Assembly: GCF_004054195.1 (NCBI RefSeq) | Contig: NZ_SBIW01000007.1 | Location: 248,001 to 312,000, forward strand | DNA: 64,000 bases | From: Mucilaginibacter gilvus | GTDB lineage: Bacteria; Bacteroidota; Bacteroidia; Sphingobacteriales; Sphingobacteriaceae | Direction of reading: 5' to 3' | Shown here: in pieces, positions 46,402-54,871 of the stretch | Layout of the letters: each line of letters starts with the position of its first letter | How positions within the stretch are numbered: position 1 is the first letter of the stretch | The notes under the pieces: generated by a model | What the model was told of the DNA's origin: nothing | What the model saw: the letters and a program-made list of their open reading frames with translations, nothing else | Databases searched by the model: none | Made by a program: the position numbers and the translations under genes

Positions 46402-46944
46402 TCAATTAGTGAAATTAGTATCACTTAATATCGCCAGCACCTCGTCCCAGTTATTGGCCCGTACGTGGTGGTTATAACTAACGTTGTGAAAAGCATGGAA
46501 CATGATAGGCTTACCTTTAAAATTATCAAGGTTTTTCAGGTGATCGTCTATCATGAAATCGGTATTGATAATGCTTTTATCACCACAGAAAATAACGTTA
46601 CGCCAATGAATAAAAGGAAAGTTCAGTTTTAACCATTCCAGTTTTTCGGGCAGGCTCAGCGGGAATTCCATGGCGGCCGATACAATGTACACTTCGTAGG
46701 TCTCCATTAGTTTTTTAACGGCTTCTACAGCCCCGTCCATCACCGGAAGGGTTAAAAAGAAACCGGGTGTAAAAGCAAATTTGCGCGCTGCGCCTTCTTC
46801 GGGGAAAGCGTTGGCTTCCTGTTTACCTGTTAAATATTCCTTGGTGAAAAGTACACCGTAATCGCGGTGGTACCAGTTCAAAAATTGTTGTTCCACATCG
46901 GCTATTACGCCGTCCATATCTATTGCTATCGATTTTTTAATCAT
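46402..46944 (-). CDS. 5'(3')-deoxyribonucleotidase (NT5C-type HAD phosphatase)
   Basis: This 180-residue HAD enzyme carries motif I DMDGVIAD (D9 nucleophile, D11), motif II VSAAMEFP, and motif III/IV around GDKSIINTDFMIDDHL. The size and motif spacing fit the PF06941 NT5C family of 5'(3')-deoxyribonucleotidases, which dephosphorylate dNMPs. It is a single gene, convergent with the VOC gene. Confidence 0.9.
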   Translation of the reverse strand: MIKKSIAIDMDGVIADVEQQFLNWYHRDYGVLFTKEYLTGKQEANAFPEEGAARKFAFTPGFFLTLPVMDGAVEAVKKLMETYEVYIVSAAMEFPLSLPEKLEWLKLNFPFIHWRNVIFCGDKSIINTDFMIDDHLKNLDNFKGKPIMFHAFHNVSYNHHVRANNWDEVLAILSDTNFTN

Positions 46945-47039
46945 ATCAGAAGTTCATGAAATCCGACAATTGAAATTGCCCGATTCCTTTAAATACTTTC
47001 AATTTGAGATGCGTTATAGGCTAATCACTGCCTGCAGAC

Positions 47040-47741
47040 TTACTTATGTGAAGCCTTAACTTTATTAAAGTAATCTACCAGCTTATCAATATTGCCTATG
47101 CCGAACCTACCCGCGCGGATCTGCTCTACTGCTTCGGGTTCATCGCCCATGGCTTCGCTCATTACATCAACAAAATTATTTTCGGTAAGATGTTGCATGG
47201 ATGCGGTATTGCTGCCGTAATAATACGTTAGTTTTGATTTATCTACGCTGCCGCCACCGCCGCCGCCCAGGTTTATGCCTAAACCACCGCCCAATCCGCC
47301 ACCGTAACCACCGCCACCCGTGCTAAGTCCCACACTTGGGGAAAAGCGCACTTTTTTGCCTGTTCCACTGCCACTGCCCGCGCCACGTGTAGCGTAGATC
47401 TTGGTTTCCTCATTGACCACTACGCGTACAAAATCAAGTTCTTTTTTTGCCCAGGTCTCGTTGCCGGGGGCGTGTGCCACTACAAAACTATCTTTCCCCA
47501 CCACATACGATTGCAGATCGCTTGTGCTCAATTTATACGGCTCGGTTTTTTCGCCATCCTTAAACTCAATAAAGCCTTCGTTTTTAATTGGGCCGTTACC
47601 GCCCGGGTTAGCAATAATAAACCCATCAGAGCGGACGCCTTTAACATCAATAAAATGACCGGGCTGCCATTTTTGGGCATTGGCTGCACTACTTGCCGAA
47701 AGTAGGATTGCCGCAAGAAAAGTATATTTTATAAAATGCAT
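47040..47741 (-). CDS. Secreted glycine-rich protein of unknown function
   Basis: This 233-residue protein has a signal peptide (ending SAANAQ), a beta-rich N-terminal domain (about 24-115), a low-complexity glycine/serine linker (about 120-168), and a helical C-terminal domain (about 170-233). The last domain ends in GIGNIDKLVDYFNKVK. No family is recognised. A remnant of a paralogue of the C-terminal domain lies immediately upstream (47777-47920), so the locus once held at least two copies. Confidence 0.8.
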   Translation of the reverse strand: MHFIKYTFLAAILLSASSAANAQKWQPGHFIDVKGVRSDGFIIANPGGNGPIKNEGFIEFKDGEKTEPYKLSTSDLQSYVVGKDSFVVAHAPGNETWAKKELDFVRVVVNEETKIYATRGAGSGSGTGKKVRFSPSVGLSTGGGGYGGGLGGGLGINLGGGGGGSVDKSKLTYYYGSNTASMQHLTENNFVDVMSEAMGDEPEAVEQIRAGRFGIGNIDKLVDYFNKVKASHK

Positions 47742-47776
47742 TGTTAAATTATTGTATTAATAAAAGCAGGCCGTTA

Positions 47777-47920
47777 TTATTTAATCGGCTCCTTTAGTTT
47801 GTTAAAATACGCAATAAGCTCTTCTATATTATCCAACCCAAACGGAATTGCTTTAATATATTCCACAACTTTCGGTTGGGCTTTCATTACAGCAGCAATT
47901 ATGTTTATAATCAGTGTGCT
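47777..47920 (-). pseudogene. Remnant of a paralogue of the downstream glycine-rich gene
   Basis: Reading the minus strand from 47920 to the stop at 47777-47779 gives about 47 codons ending in NIEELIAYFNKLKEPIK. This aligns without gaps to the C-terminus of the neighbouring protein (NIDKLVDYFNKVKASHK); over the last 37 residues 17 are identical by my count. A stop codon lies just upstream and no signal peptide or N-terminal domain remains, so this is the eroded 3' end of a tandem copy. The only ATG inside it (47887) would give 36 residues. The rest of the 308-bp gap up to the threonine aldolase gene shows nothing else. Confidence 0.75.
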
Positions 47921-48049
47921 TTAGGCCGTATATAACCCCACTGCCATATTTGTGATTATGCTGATACAATCATCATCATAAAAAATAAAATGATTAGAAT
48001 TGGGGGCACACTAACCGAATACAAATAAAGCATTTTTTAGCAAAATAAT

Positions 48050-49054
48050 ATGATGACTGTTGATCTGCGCAGCGATACCGTAACAAAACCTACTGACGGC
48101 ATGCTGGAAGCCATGTGGAGCGCCGAAGTTGGTGATGATGTTTTTGGCGAGGACGAAACCGTGAACGCGCTGGAGGAAAAAGCTGCGGCAATGTTCGGGA
48201 TGGAAGCTGCTATTTACTGCCCATCGGGCACCATGACAAATCAAATAGCCATCAAATGTTTTACTCAGCCGCTTGATGAATTAATTGCCGACCAAACCGC
48301 GCATGTGTACCGTTACGAGGGTGGGGGCATTGCCTTCAATTCGGGGGTGTCTACACGTTTGCTTAACGGTTACCGGGGCATCATCACGCCGGAAATGATT
48401 GCGCCAGAGATCAACGACGACAATATCCATTATCCGCATACCAGTTTGGTGGTGCTGGAAAATACCGTAAATAAAGGTGGCGGCAGCTGCTACACCTTAG
48501 AGCATATTAAGCCCATTGCAGCATTATGTAAAGCAAAAGGCCTAAAATTGCATTTAGACGGGGCACGCATTTTTAACGCGCTTGCCCATACAGGTGATAA
48601 ACCTACCGACTATGGAACTTACTTCGACGGGATTTCGGTTTGCCTGTCAAAAGGCTTAGGCGCGCCAGTAGGTTCGATTTTACTGGCTGATAAGGCTACC
48701 ATTAAATATGCGCGCCGCCTGCGCAAGGTTTTGGGCGGAGGAATGCGCCAGGCTGGATTTTTAGCCGCTGCGGGGATCTATGCGCTCGATCATCATGTTG
48801 AACGACTTAAAATAGACCATAAGCACGCCCAAATTTTGGCGGAAGAACTCGGCAAGCAAAGTTGGGTAACCAACGTGGTACCGGTAGAAACTAATATTAT
48901 TCTTTTTGATACTGTGGAACCTGCAGAAAAGGTTTTAGCTCGATTAGAGGCAAAAGGTATAAAAGCCAACAGTACCGATACACACCGCATCCGCTTTGTA
49001 ACTCATTTGGACGTGCATGCCGAGCAGGTGGAATATGTTATAACTTCATTGTAA
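48050..49054 (+). CDS. Low-specificity L-threonine aldolase
   Basis: This 334-residue PLP enzyme of the beta-eliminating lyase/threonine aldolase family starts VDLRSDTVTKPT, has CPSGTMTNQIA for cofactor phosphate binding, HLDGARIFNA (PLP-contact aspartate), and the Schiff-base lysine K201 in CLSKGLGAPVGS. It cleaves L-threonine or L-allo-threonine to glycine and acetaldehyde. Two adjacent ATGs start it; either is possible. It is a single gene. Confidence 0.94.
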   Translation: MMTVDLRSDTVTKPTDGMLEAMWSAEVGDDVFGEDETVNALEEKAAAMFGMEAAIYCPSGTMTNQIAIKCFTQPLDELIADQTAHVYRYEGGGIAFNSGVSTRLLNGYRGIITPEMIAPEINDDNIHYPHTSLVVLENTVNKGGGSCYTLEHIKPIAALCKAKGLKLHLDGARIFNALAHTGDKPTDYGTYFDGISVCLSKGLGAPVGSILLADKATIKYARRLRKVLGGGMRQAGFLAAAGIYALDHHVERLKIDHKHAQILAEELGKQSWVTNVVPVETNIILFDTVEPAEKVLARLEAKGIKANSTDTHRIRFVTHLDVHAEQVEYVITSL

Positions 49055-49190
49055 ATGGTGATGAGTATTGGTGAGTGGATAATAGTGAGTAGTAAGTGAT
49101 AGATAGAGAGTGGTTTTCCCAAACAAAAGAGTTTTACTAACCATTCTCAACTGGCACTCTCCACCCACTGGTTACCAGCTAATGATTGGT
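49055..49190. repeat. Degenerate GTGAGTA/GTGAGTGG intergenic repeat
   Basis: After the aldolase stop comes a run of gtgag/agtgag words (49057-49120), then facing complementary words (cactctccacccact near 49155-49170). The family matches the one at 3232-3353. The whole 333-bp gap to the topoisomerase gene contains only this repeat and an unremarkable AT-rich remainder; I see no gene or clear terminator in it. Confidence 0.5.
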
Positions 49191-49387
49191 AGACATTTCA
49201 CCATCTCCATGCAATCGGGAAATGCAGCTAACCCCTTGTTCTGTTCTACAAATTGTTTAACCGGGATCACTTCCATTTGAGGCAGGGTTGGGACGGATAA
49301 ATATAATTAAAAACCTGTAAATCAGTACACTCTTGACTCTGCTCTCTGCCTTCAAAACTTATAAGTCCGCAGCGTGTTATATCTCGC

Positions 49388-50473
49388 ATGAACCGCCTCC
49401 TTAAAAAACTCGAAAAAATTGGCCGCGACCCCAAAATTACTGCAAAAGCGGTTGGTCTGCGTTATATAGCAGATTCGGCACCTGGGTATACCCGCAAAAA
49501 ATCGGGCAAAGGCTGGAGTTTTTATAATTCTGATGGCGAGCTTGTTAAGGACAAAGAGTTAATTGCCCGCTTTACTAAACTGGTGATACCACCGGCGTAC
49601 ACCCATGTTTGGATATCGCCGTATGATAACGGGCATTTGCAGTTTACCGGCACCGATGCAGCTGGGCGTAAGCAGTACCGTTATCACCCTTATTGGAACA
49701 AGATCCGCAACCAGTCTAAATACCACCGTATGCAAATGTTCGCGGCACATTTGCCCGCAATTCGCGAACGGGTTGACCACGACCTTGCCCGCCATAACCT
49801 CGACCACGAAAAAGTGGTGGCATTGGTGGTACGGCTGATGGAACTAACCAGCATTAGGGTAGGCAATGAATCGTATAAGAAACTGTACGGATCCTTTGGC
49901 TTAACTACGCTGATGAACAAGCACGTAAAGATTGAGGGCACCCGGATAAACTTTGAATTTAAGGGCAAAAAGGGCGTGTTCCATAAGGTGGCTTTGCAAA
50001 GCCGTAAACTGGCCAACCTGGTTAAGCAATGCCGTGATATTCCAGGTAAAGACCTCTTTCAATATTATAATGCACAAGGAGAGCGTTGCTCCATTGGATC
50101 GGGTGATATCAACAACTATCTTAAAGAGATCACCAGCGAAGATTTTACCGCTAAGGACTTCCGTACCTGGGCAGGCAGTGTAAGCGCCTTATACGCATTT
50201 AAAGAGGCCGGTGAGTTTGATAACATTACCGAGTGTCGTAAAAAAATAGTAAGCGTGCTGGATATGGTGGCCATAAACCTGGGCAACACCCGCACGGTTT
50301 GCAAAAAATATTACGTGCATCCAACAGTTATTAAAAGCTACGAGGAAGGCACTATATTTAAGTACATCAGCGAACTGGATGAAAAGCAGGATATAAAATC
50401 TGTGGAATTGAACATTGCCGAAAAGGCGTTGATAAAATTATTGGAGAACGAAAAACTTGCGGAGGCAAGTTAA
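49388..50473 (+). CDS. DNA topoisomerase IB (poxvirus-like)
   Basis: This 361-residue enzyme has the N-terminal Topo IB domain (about 15-90) and the catalytic domain (about 90-335). Active-site residues visible are R157 in SIRVGNESY, R259 in FRTWAGS, and the nucleophile tyrosine, probably Y309 in CKKYYVHP. It relaxes supercoils through a 3'-phosphotyrosyl intermediate. Bacterial IB enzymes have a patchy distribution and were probably spread by transfer, but composition here does not differ visibly from its neighbours. It is a single gene. Confidence 0.95.
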   Translation: MNRLLKKLEKIGRDPKITAKAVGLRYIADSAPGYTRKKSGKGWSFYNSDGELVKDKELIARFTKLVIPPAYTHVWISPYDNGHLQFTGTDAAGRKQYRYHPYWNKIRNQSKYHRMQMFAAHLPAIRERVDHDLARHNLDHEKVVALVVRLMELTSIRVGNESYKKLYGSFGLTTLMNKHVKIEGTRINFEFKGKKGVFHKVALQSRKLANLVKQCRDIPGKDLFQYYNAQGERCSIGSGDINNYLKEITSEDFTAKDFRTWAGSVSALYAFKEAGEFDNITECRKKIVSVLDMVAINLGNTRTVCKKYYVHPTVIKSYEEGTIFKYISELDEKQDIKSVELNIAEKALIKLLENEKLAEAS

Positions 50474-50529
50474 CGAGACTACTACAATCGCCTAAAAATC
50501 TGTATGTTTAGTGCCTAACACAAAACATA

Positions 50530-51051
50530 ATGGATAGAGAAATAAGTGTTACTAAAGAGGGGTTGCTTTTTGCCGAACTAAAGTTTTCTTATGAAACCCA
50601 GGTATCGGGCTATGCAGAGGGCGTTTATTACAATTCTTATTGGGTAATACCGCCTTCGATAGATCCGCCAGGCCCGGGCTTGCAAGCTTCGGTACCCTTG
50701 TTTGTTTTAGCGAAAAGCGCGGTGAAACATGATGTAATTTCATCAATGCAAGTATTAAAAGAGTACGATGTTTTGTTTATAAAACAACTGGAGGCATACC
50801 CGCCACCCGGGGACGATGCCGTATTTGAATATAAGGATTTTCATCACCGATACCCTGTGAATGAACCATTAAATGGCATTGTGGATGTGCAGGCTAATTT
50901 TGGTGAGGATATAAAAATGATAAAATTCACTTCTGCCCATAACTGGGGTGGCGATAAGGAACACTCTGCAAGTTGCCTGAAGGCGGATGCTACGATGATA
51001 GTGCAAATGGCAGAGCATCAGCAAGCCGCACAAAAAAATAAAAAATTTTAG
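50530..51051 (+). CDS. Uncharacterised cytosolic protein
   Basis: This 173-residue protein has no signal peptide or membrane segment. It has a proline-rich stretch (WVIPPSIDPPGPG), a mixed alpha/beta pattern, and a lysine-rich end. I recognise no family. It lies 56 bp after the topoisomerase gene; a TATGTTTA box at 50503-50510 may give it its own promoter. It ends about 65 bp before the YCII/DGPF gene and might form part of the sigma-factor neighbourhood. Confidence 0.7.
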   Translation: MDREISVTKEGLLFAELKFSYETQVSGYAEGVYYNSYWVIPPSIDPPGPGLQASVPLFVLAKSAVKHDVISSMQVLKEYDVLFIKQLEAYPPPGDDAVFEYKDFHHRYPVNEPLNGIVDVQANFGEDIKMIKFTSAHNWGGDKEHSASCLKADATMIVQMAEHQQAAQKNKKF

Positions 51052-51115
51052 ATGCTTTGTCCAATCCCTGCTTTGCTGATCGTCATTCGGTTTTAACAAT
51101 TAAACTCAAAACATC

Positions 51116-51457
51116 ATGAAAGATTTTTTATTGATCTACAGAAGCAACCCTTCTCCCGTAACAACAGCATCACCCGAAGAAATGCAGGCCCTTACCAAAA
51201 AGTGGATGGATTGGGTTGGAAGCATTGCAGCCCAAAACAAGCTTACCGATAGAGGCAATCGCCTAAACCCGGAGGCAAAAGTAGTGAGACCTAACGACGT
51301 GGTTACCGATGGCCCTTATATGGAAATAAAAGAAGCAATTGCCGGCTACAGCATTGTAAAAGCCGAAACGCTTGACGAAGCCGTAGAAATTGCCAAAGGT
51401 TGCCCTGTATTTTTAGTTGGCGGCAACGTAGAGGTTCGCCAAATTGATGTGATGTAA
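51116..51457 (+). CDS. YCII-related (DGPF-domain) protein
   Basis: This 113-residue YCII-fold protein carries the family motif as DGPYMEIKEAIAGY. DGPF proteins are typically encoded beside ECF42-group sigma factors, and the gene directly downstream is such a sigma factor. Its biochemical activity is unknown; a link to oxidative or drug stress has been reported for some systems. It has no signal peptide. The gap to the sigma gene is filled by an inverted repeat. Confidence 0.92.
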   Translation: MKDFLLIYRSNPSPVTTASPEEMQALTKKWMDWVGSIAAQNKLTDRGNRLNPEAKVVRPNDVVTDGPYMEIKEAIAGYSIVKAETLDEAVEIAKGCPVFLVGGNVEVRQIDVM

Positions 51458-51464
51458 TTAAAAC

Positions 51465-51589
51465 TGTCTGAATCAGGGTTTACAGAATGACAGAATTTTC
51501 AGGATACATAGGACGGGCTATCAATTTATACCGTGCTGGCTATTTAATATTCTGTTCATTCTAACATTCTGTAAATTCAGATTCTGACA
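51465..51589. repeat. Inverted repeat filling the gap before the ECF42-like gene
   Basis: tttacagaatg (51479-51489) has a perfect reverse complement at 51565-51575, and tgtctgaatc (51465-51474) matches gattctgaca (51580-51589) at nine of ten bases. The two arms are symmetric about the gap, and the right arm ends immediately before the sigma-factor ATG. It may be a regulatory palindrome or another dispersed intergenic repeat. Confidence 0.65.
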
Positions 51590-52828
51590 ATGCAGCAGCA
51601 AGAACTCATACCGCATTTATTCCGAAATGAATACCGCAAGATAACGGCGGTATTGTGTAAGCTCTTTGGCATCGAAAACATGGAGATAGCCGAAGATATT
51701 GCCAGCGATACATTTTTACATGCATCAGAATTGTGGGGCATCAGGGGATTGCCGGATAACCCAACCGCCTGGTTATACACAGTGGCCAAAAACAAAGCTA
51801 AAGACCACCTAAAACGGAATAAGCTTTTCAACCAAAAAGTTGTCCCGATGGTGCAGAACGCAGCATCGGAGCTGCACGAGCTGGAGATCGACCTATCCGA
51901 CCAGAACATTAAAGATAGCCAGTTGCAAATGATGTTCGCTATTTGCCATCCCGTTATCCCGGCTGAAGCGCAGATAGGCTTGTCGCTGCGCATCCTTTGC
52001 GGTTTCGGGATAGAAGAAATTGCCGCAGCGTTTTTGAGCAATAAAGAAACCATCAATAAACGGCTCTTCAGGGCCAAAGAGAAACTAAGGCAACTCAATG
52101 TAAAAATAGAAATGCCCAACGAAGCCGAAATAAACCACCGGCTGGAATCTGTTTTAGCAACGCTTTACCTGCTGTTTAACGAAGGCTATTATTCGCAGGC
52201 GCGGGATGTTACCTTACGCAAAGAAGTATCGCTGGAGGCTTTACGACTCACCCATTTACTTACCGAAAACCAGGCAACTAACAAGTCTGCAGTGTATGCT
52301 TTGCTAGCGCTGATGAGTTTCCACGCTTCGCGATTTGAAGCAAGGCTGAACCAGAACGGCGAAACCGTTCTCTACCAGGATCAGGACGAAAGCCTTTGGA
52401 ACGCGGAATTGATAAACCAAGGCGAGCATTTTCTCCGGATCTCGTGGGAGGGGAGCACAATTACCAAATACCACCTCGAAGCCGGCATTGCCTATTGGCA
52501 TACCATCAAAGCTGATACACCTTTAAAATGGGAAACTATCCTGCAGTTTTATAACCAATTATTATTTTTGCAATACTCGCCCATTGTGGCGCTTAACCGT
52601 ACTTACGCGCTTTCAAAAGCGAATGGCAAGGCGGAAGCAATCATTGAAGCAGAAAAGCTGAACCTGAGCCGTAATCATTTATACCACTCGCTGCTGGGGG
52701 AATTATATACCGATATAGATAATGGAAAGGCCGTGGTGCATTTTAAAACAGCGCTTGGCCTGACCAAATCAAAAGGGGATAGGGAGGTGTTGAAGCGGAA
52801 GATCGCGGCCTTAGACCTTAGGAAATAA
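51590..52828 (+). CDS. ECF RNA polymerase sigma factor, ECF42-like
   Basis: This 412-residue protein has sigma region 2 (about 12-85, with AEDIASDTFLHASELW) and region 4 (about 110-175, with FGIEEIAAAFLSNKETINKRLFRAKEKLR). A long C-terminal extension (about 180-412) with a TPR-like helical region follows. ECF sigma factors of group 42 have this architecture, lack an anti-sigma gene, and sit next to DGPF/YCII genes, as here. The C-terminal domain is thought to control activity. Target promoters are not known; the upstream DGPF gene is the obvious candidate. Confidence 0.9.
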   Translation: MQQQELIPHLFRNEYRKITAVLCKLFGIENMEIAEDIASDTFLHASELWGIRGLPDNPTAWLYTVAKNKAKDHLKRNKLFNQKVVPMVQNAASELHELEIDLSDQNIKDSQLQMMFAICHPVIPAEAQIGLSLRILCGFGIEEIAAAFLSNKETINKRLFRAKEKLRQLNVKIEMPNEAEINHRLESVLATLYLLFNEGYYSQARDVTLRKEVSLEALRLTHLLTENQATNKSAVYALLALMSFHASRFEARLNQNGETVLYQDQDESLWNAELINQGEHFLRISWEGSTITKYHLEAGIAYWHTIKADTPLKWETILQFYNQLLFLQYSPIVALNRTYALSKANGKAEAIIEAEKLNLSRNHLYHSLLGELYTDIDNGKAVVHFKTALGLTKSKGDREVLKRKIAALDLRK

Positions 52829-52918
52829 GCCCTTAATTATCCCACGATAACTAAATACAATAATTATGGGACGGACTGATTTTTTTATTGAAATTAGCAG
52901 CGATCAATTACTACATGG

Positions 52919-53482
52919 ATGACCGAACTCAAAAACTTTATCAGCAGTTATGCCAGCTTTAATGAGGCCGAACTGGACGATATTGTAGGCCGGTTTAAAC
53001 AACGCAGCATCGCCAAAAATGACTTTCTTTTACTGGAAGGTACCGTATGCCAGGACCTGGTTTTTGTGGAGGAAGGCTGTTTACGTTTGTATTACCTGGA
53101 CGATGACGTAGAGATCTCGGTTTGGTTTGCTTTCCCAAACTCATCGGCCATTGATATTTACAGCTTTATAAGTGATAAACCGTCCAAATACTTTTTACAG
53201 GTGATAGAGGATAGTACGATACTTTACCTGCCCAAAGCAGAGCTGACGAGACTTTATGCTGAGTACCCCACCATGCAGGAAATGATGCGTAAGTTTTGGG
53301 AGGATGCCGTGCTGAATTTGATTGATCGCTTTACCGCGCTCCAGCGCGATTCCGCCGAAAAACGCTACCTCGATTTGATGTCGAAGCCGCCATATTTACA
53401 GAAGATCCCGCAAAAATATCTTGCTTCGTTCATCGGTGTTACACCTACTTCGTTAAGCCGAATCCGCAAAGGAATTCGCTAA
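52919..53482 (+). CDS. Crp/Fnr-family regulator with cNMP-binding domain
   Basis: This 187-residue protein has a cNMP-binding beta-roll (about 10-115) and a C-terminal DNA-binding helix-turn-helix (about 150-187, with YLASFIGVTPTSLSRIRKGI). The usual cAMP contact arginine and serine are not evident, so it may not bind cAMP, as in many Bacteroidota Crp-like proteins. Its stop codon overlaps the stop of the convergent membrane-protein gene by 4 bases. It may respond to the sigma-factor neighbourhood, but no site shows this. Confidence 0.9.
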   Translation: MTELKNFISSYASFNEAELDDIVGRFKQRSIAKNDFLLLEGTVCQDLVFVEEGCLRLYYLDDDVEISVWFAFPNSSAIDIYSFISDKPSKYFLQVIEDSTILYLPKAELTRLYAEYPTMQEMMRKFWEDAVLNLIDRFTALQRDSAEKRYLDLMSKPPYLQKIPQKYLASFIGVTPTSLSRIRKGIR

Positions 53483-54744
53483 ACCACCTTACTTTGCTTG
53501 TACTTCCGCGCAAAGTAAATGGCAGAGAACGCCGTTAGCACTAACCCGATAGCTGATAAACCCATCACACTGTTTGAGAAAAAGGAAACCCAGTTGAGTT
53601 TTACCTTAAAGATCTCTTTAGAAAGTAATACACCCACGCTGCCTATATAGCCAAAGGAGTCGGCGAGGTAAATCAGAAAACCAACATTCCCCGCATACTT
53701 AAATGTAGCGATAAGTCGCTCGAAAAAGACAGCGTTAAAAGGGATATAAACCATATAAAGCCCCAAACCCACAGTCGCCATCCACCAAATAGGGGCGATA
53801 TATCCGCCGGCGAATGCCAGTGTGGATAGGCCGGCTAACAAAAAGCCCATGCCAATAAATACATGCGCGGTGATCAACGCTTTGTAGCTGTCGCGGATCA
53901 TCACCATACTGCCAATGAGGATAAGAATAATAAGCGTGATGGGTGTTTCAGTTTTGGAGAAGATGGAGGGTTGGTTAAAAAAGCCCATTTCCTTCCACAT
54001 GTCGGCACCAAAATTATCGCGGATATCGCGGAAGATCGTCGCAAAGGTATAAATGAGGATACAGGCTGCCAATCCGGGTAAAAACGCGCGTACAAAAGTC
54101 TGGCGCTGGGCTTTACTCATGGGTGTGCGTTCCATCCGTTCGGCAATATCCCCGGCATCGGGCGGGGGTATTTTCTCCATCAGGAACACAAACAGCAGAA
54201 GCGGCCCGGCAAATAAAAGCCCGGTAAAGAACGGTACCCAATACTCGGTAACGCCAAATTCCAGCATCAGCCAGCCACCGGCCGACCGTACAAAACCCGA
54301 CGCGAAAATAAAGCTCACAGCGAGTGTAGCGCCAATAAAATCGGTACCGCGCCGCCCTTCCACATAAGAAAACACTACGCCCCAAAGCATCCCCAGCGGG
54401 AAACCATTGATGAACAGGAAAATGATATTGTAAGGTACCGGTACCAATGCGAAGCAAAGCCAGCTCAACCAGGAAATGCCGGTAAGTACCAATATGGTGA
54501 CCCAGCGCCCGTGCCGTTTTAATTCGGCAATATACTTTACACCATAAAATTTGGCCAGCATATAACCCAACACCTGGCTAATTACCAACAGGGTTTTGTA
54601 GCTGTACCCCCAAACGGTGATCCCATCAAAGGTAGCGACCGTAAATGATTTGCGGAACCCGAAGATCATGGTGTAGGCCAAAAACACCACCACGGCAGCG
54701 TAAATGCTGGTTTGTATTTTATTGCGGGATGCAATGGTTGACAT
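53479..54744 (-). CDS. MFS-like membrane protein (DUF5690 type)
   Basis: This 421-residue protein has about twelve predicted transmembrane helices. The N-terminus (YAAVVVFLAYTMIFGFRKSF) and the middle loop GRRGTDFIG with the helix FIFASGFVRSAGGWLML are characteristic of a DUF5690-like group of MFS-related proteins; I recognise the group from memory only. The substrate is unknown. It is convergent with the Crp-family gene and divergent from the PVC-type dehydrogenase gene. Confidence 0.8.
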   Translation of the reverse strand: MSTIASRNKIQTSIYAAVVVFLAYTMIFGFRKSFTVATFDGITVWGYSYKTLLVISQVLGYMLAKFYGVKYIAELKRHGRWVTILVLTGISWLSWLCFALVPVPYNIIFLFINGFPLGMLWGVVFSYVEGRRGTDFIGATLAVSFIFASGFVRSAGGWLMLEFGVTEYWVPFFTGLLFAGPLLLFVFLMEKIPPPDAGDIAERMERTPMSKAQRQTFVRAFLPGLAACILIYTFATIFRDIRDNFGADMWKEMGFFNQPSIFSKTETPITLIILILIGSMVMIRDSYKALITAHVFIGMGFLLAGLSTLAFAGGYIAPIWWMATVGLGLYMVYIPFNAVFFERLIATFKYAGNVGFLIYLADSFGYIGSVGVLLSKEIFKVKLNWVSFFSNSVMGLSAIGLVLTAFSAIYFARKYKQSKVV

Positions 54745-54871
54745 AGGCGAATTATTTTGGCGGAAGATAGCAAGATATTAGCCGTATAAAACCATATCGT
54801 AACATCTTTACAACAAATGGGCTAAATAGGCCGATAAAATTTTATATTGCCGCTTTAAAGCACCTGTTACA

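Noticed and set aside
47120-47400. Simple-sequence or CRISPR-like repeat in the glycine-rich gene
   Set aside because: The repetition is a run of glycine codons within one reading frame, so it is a protein low-complexity linker.
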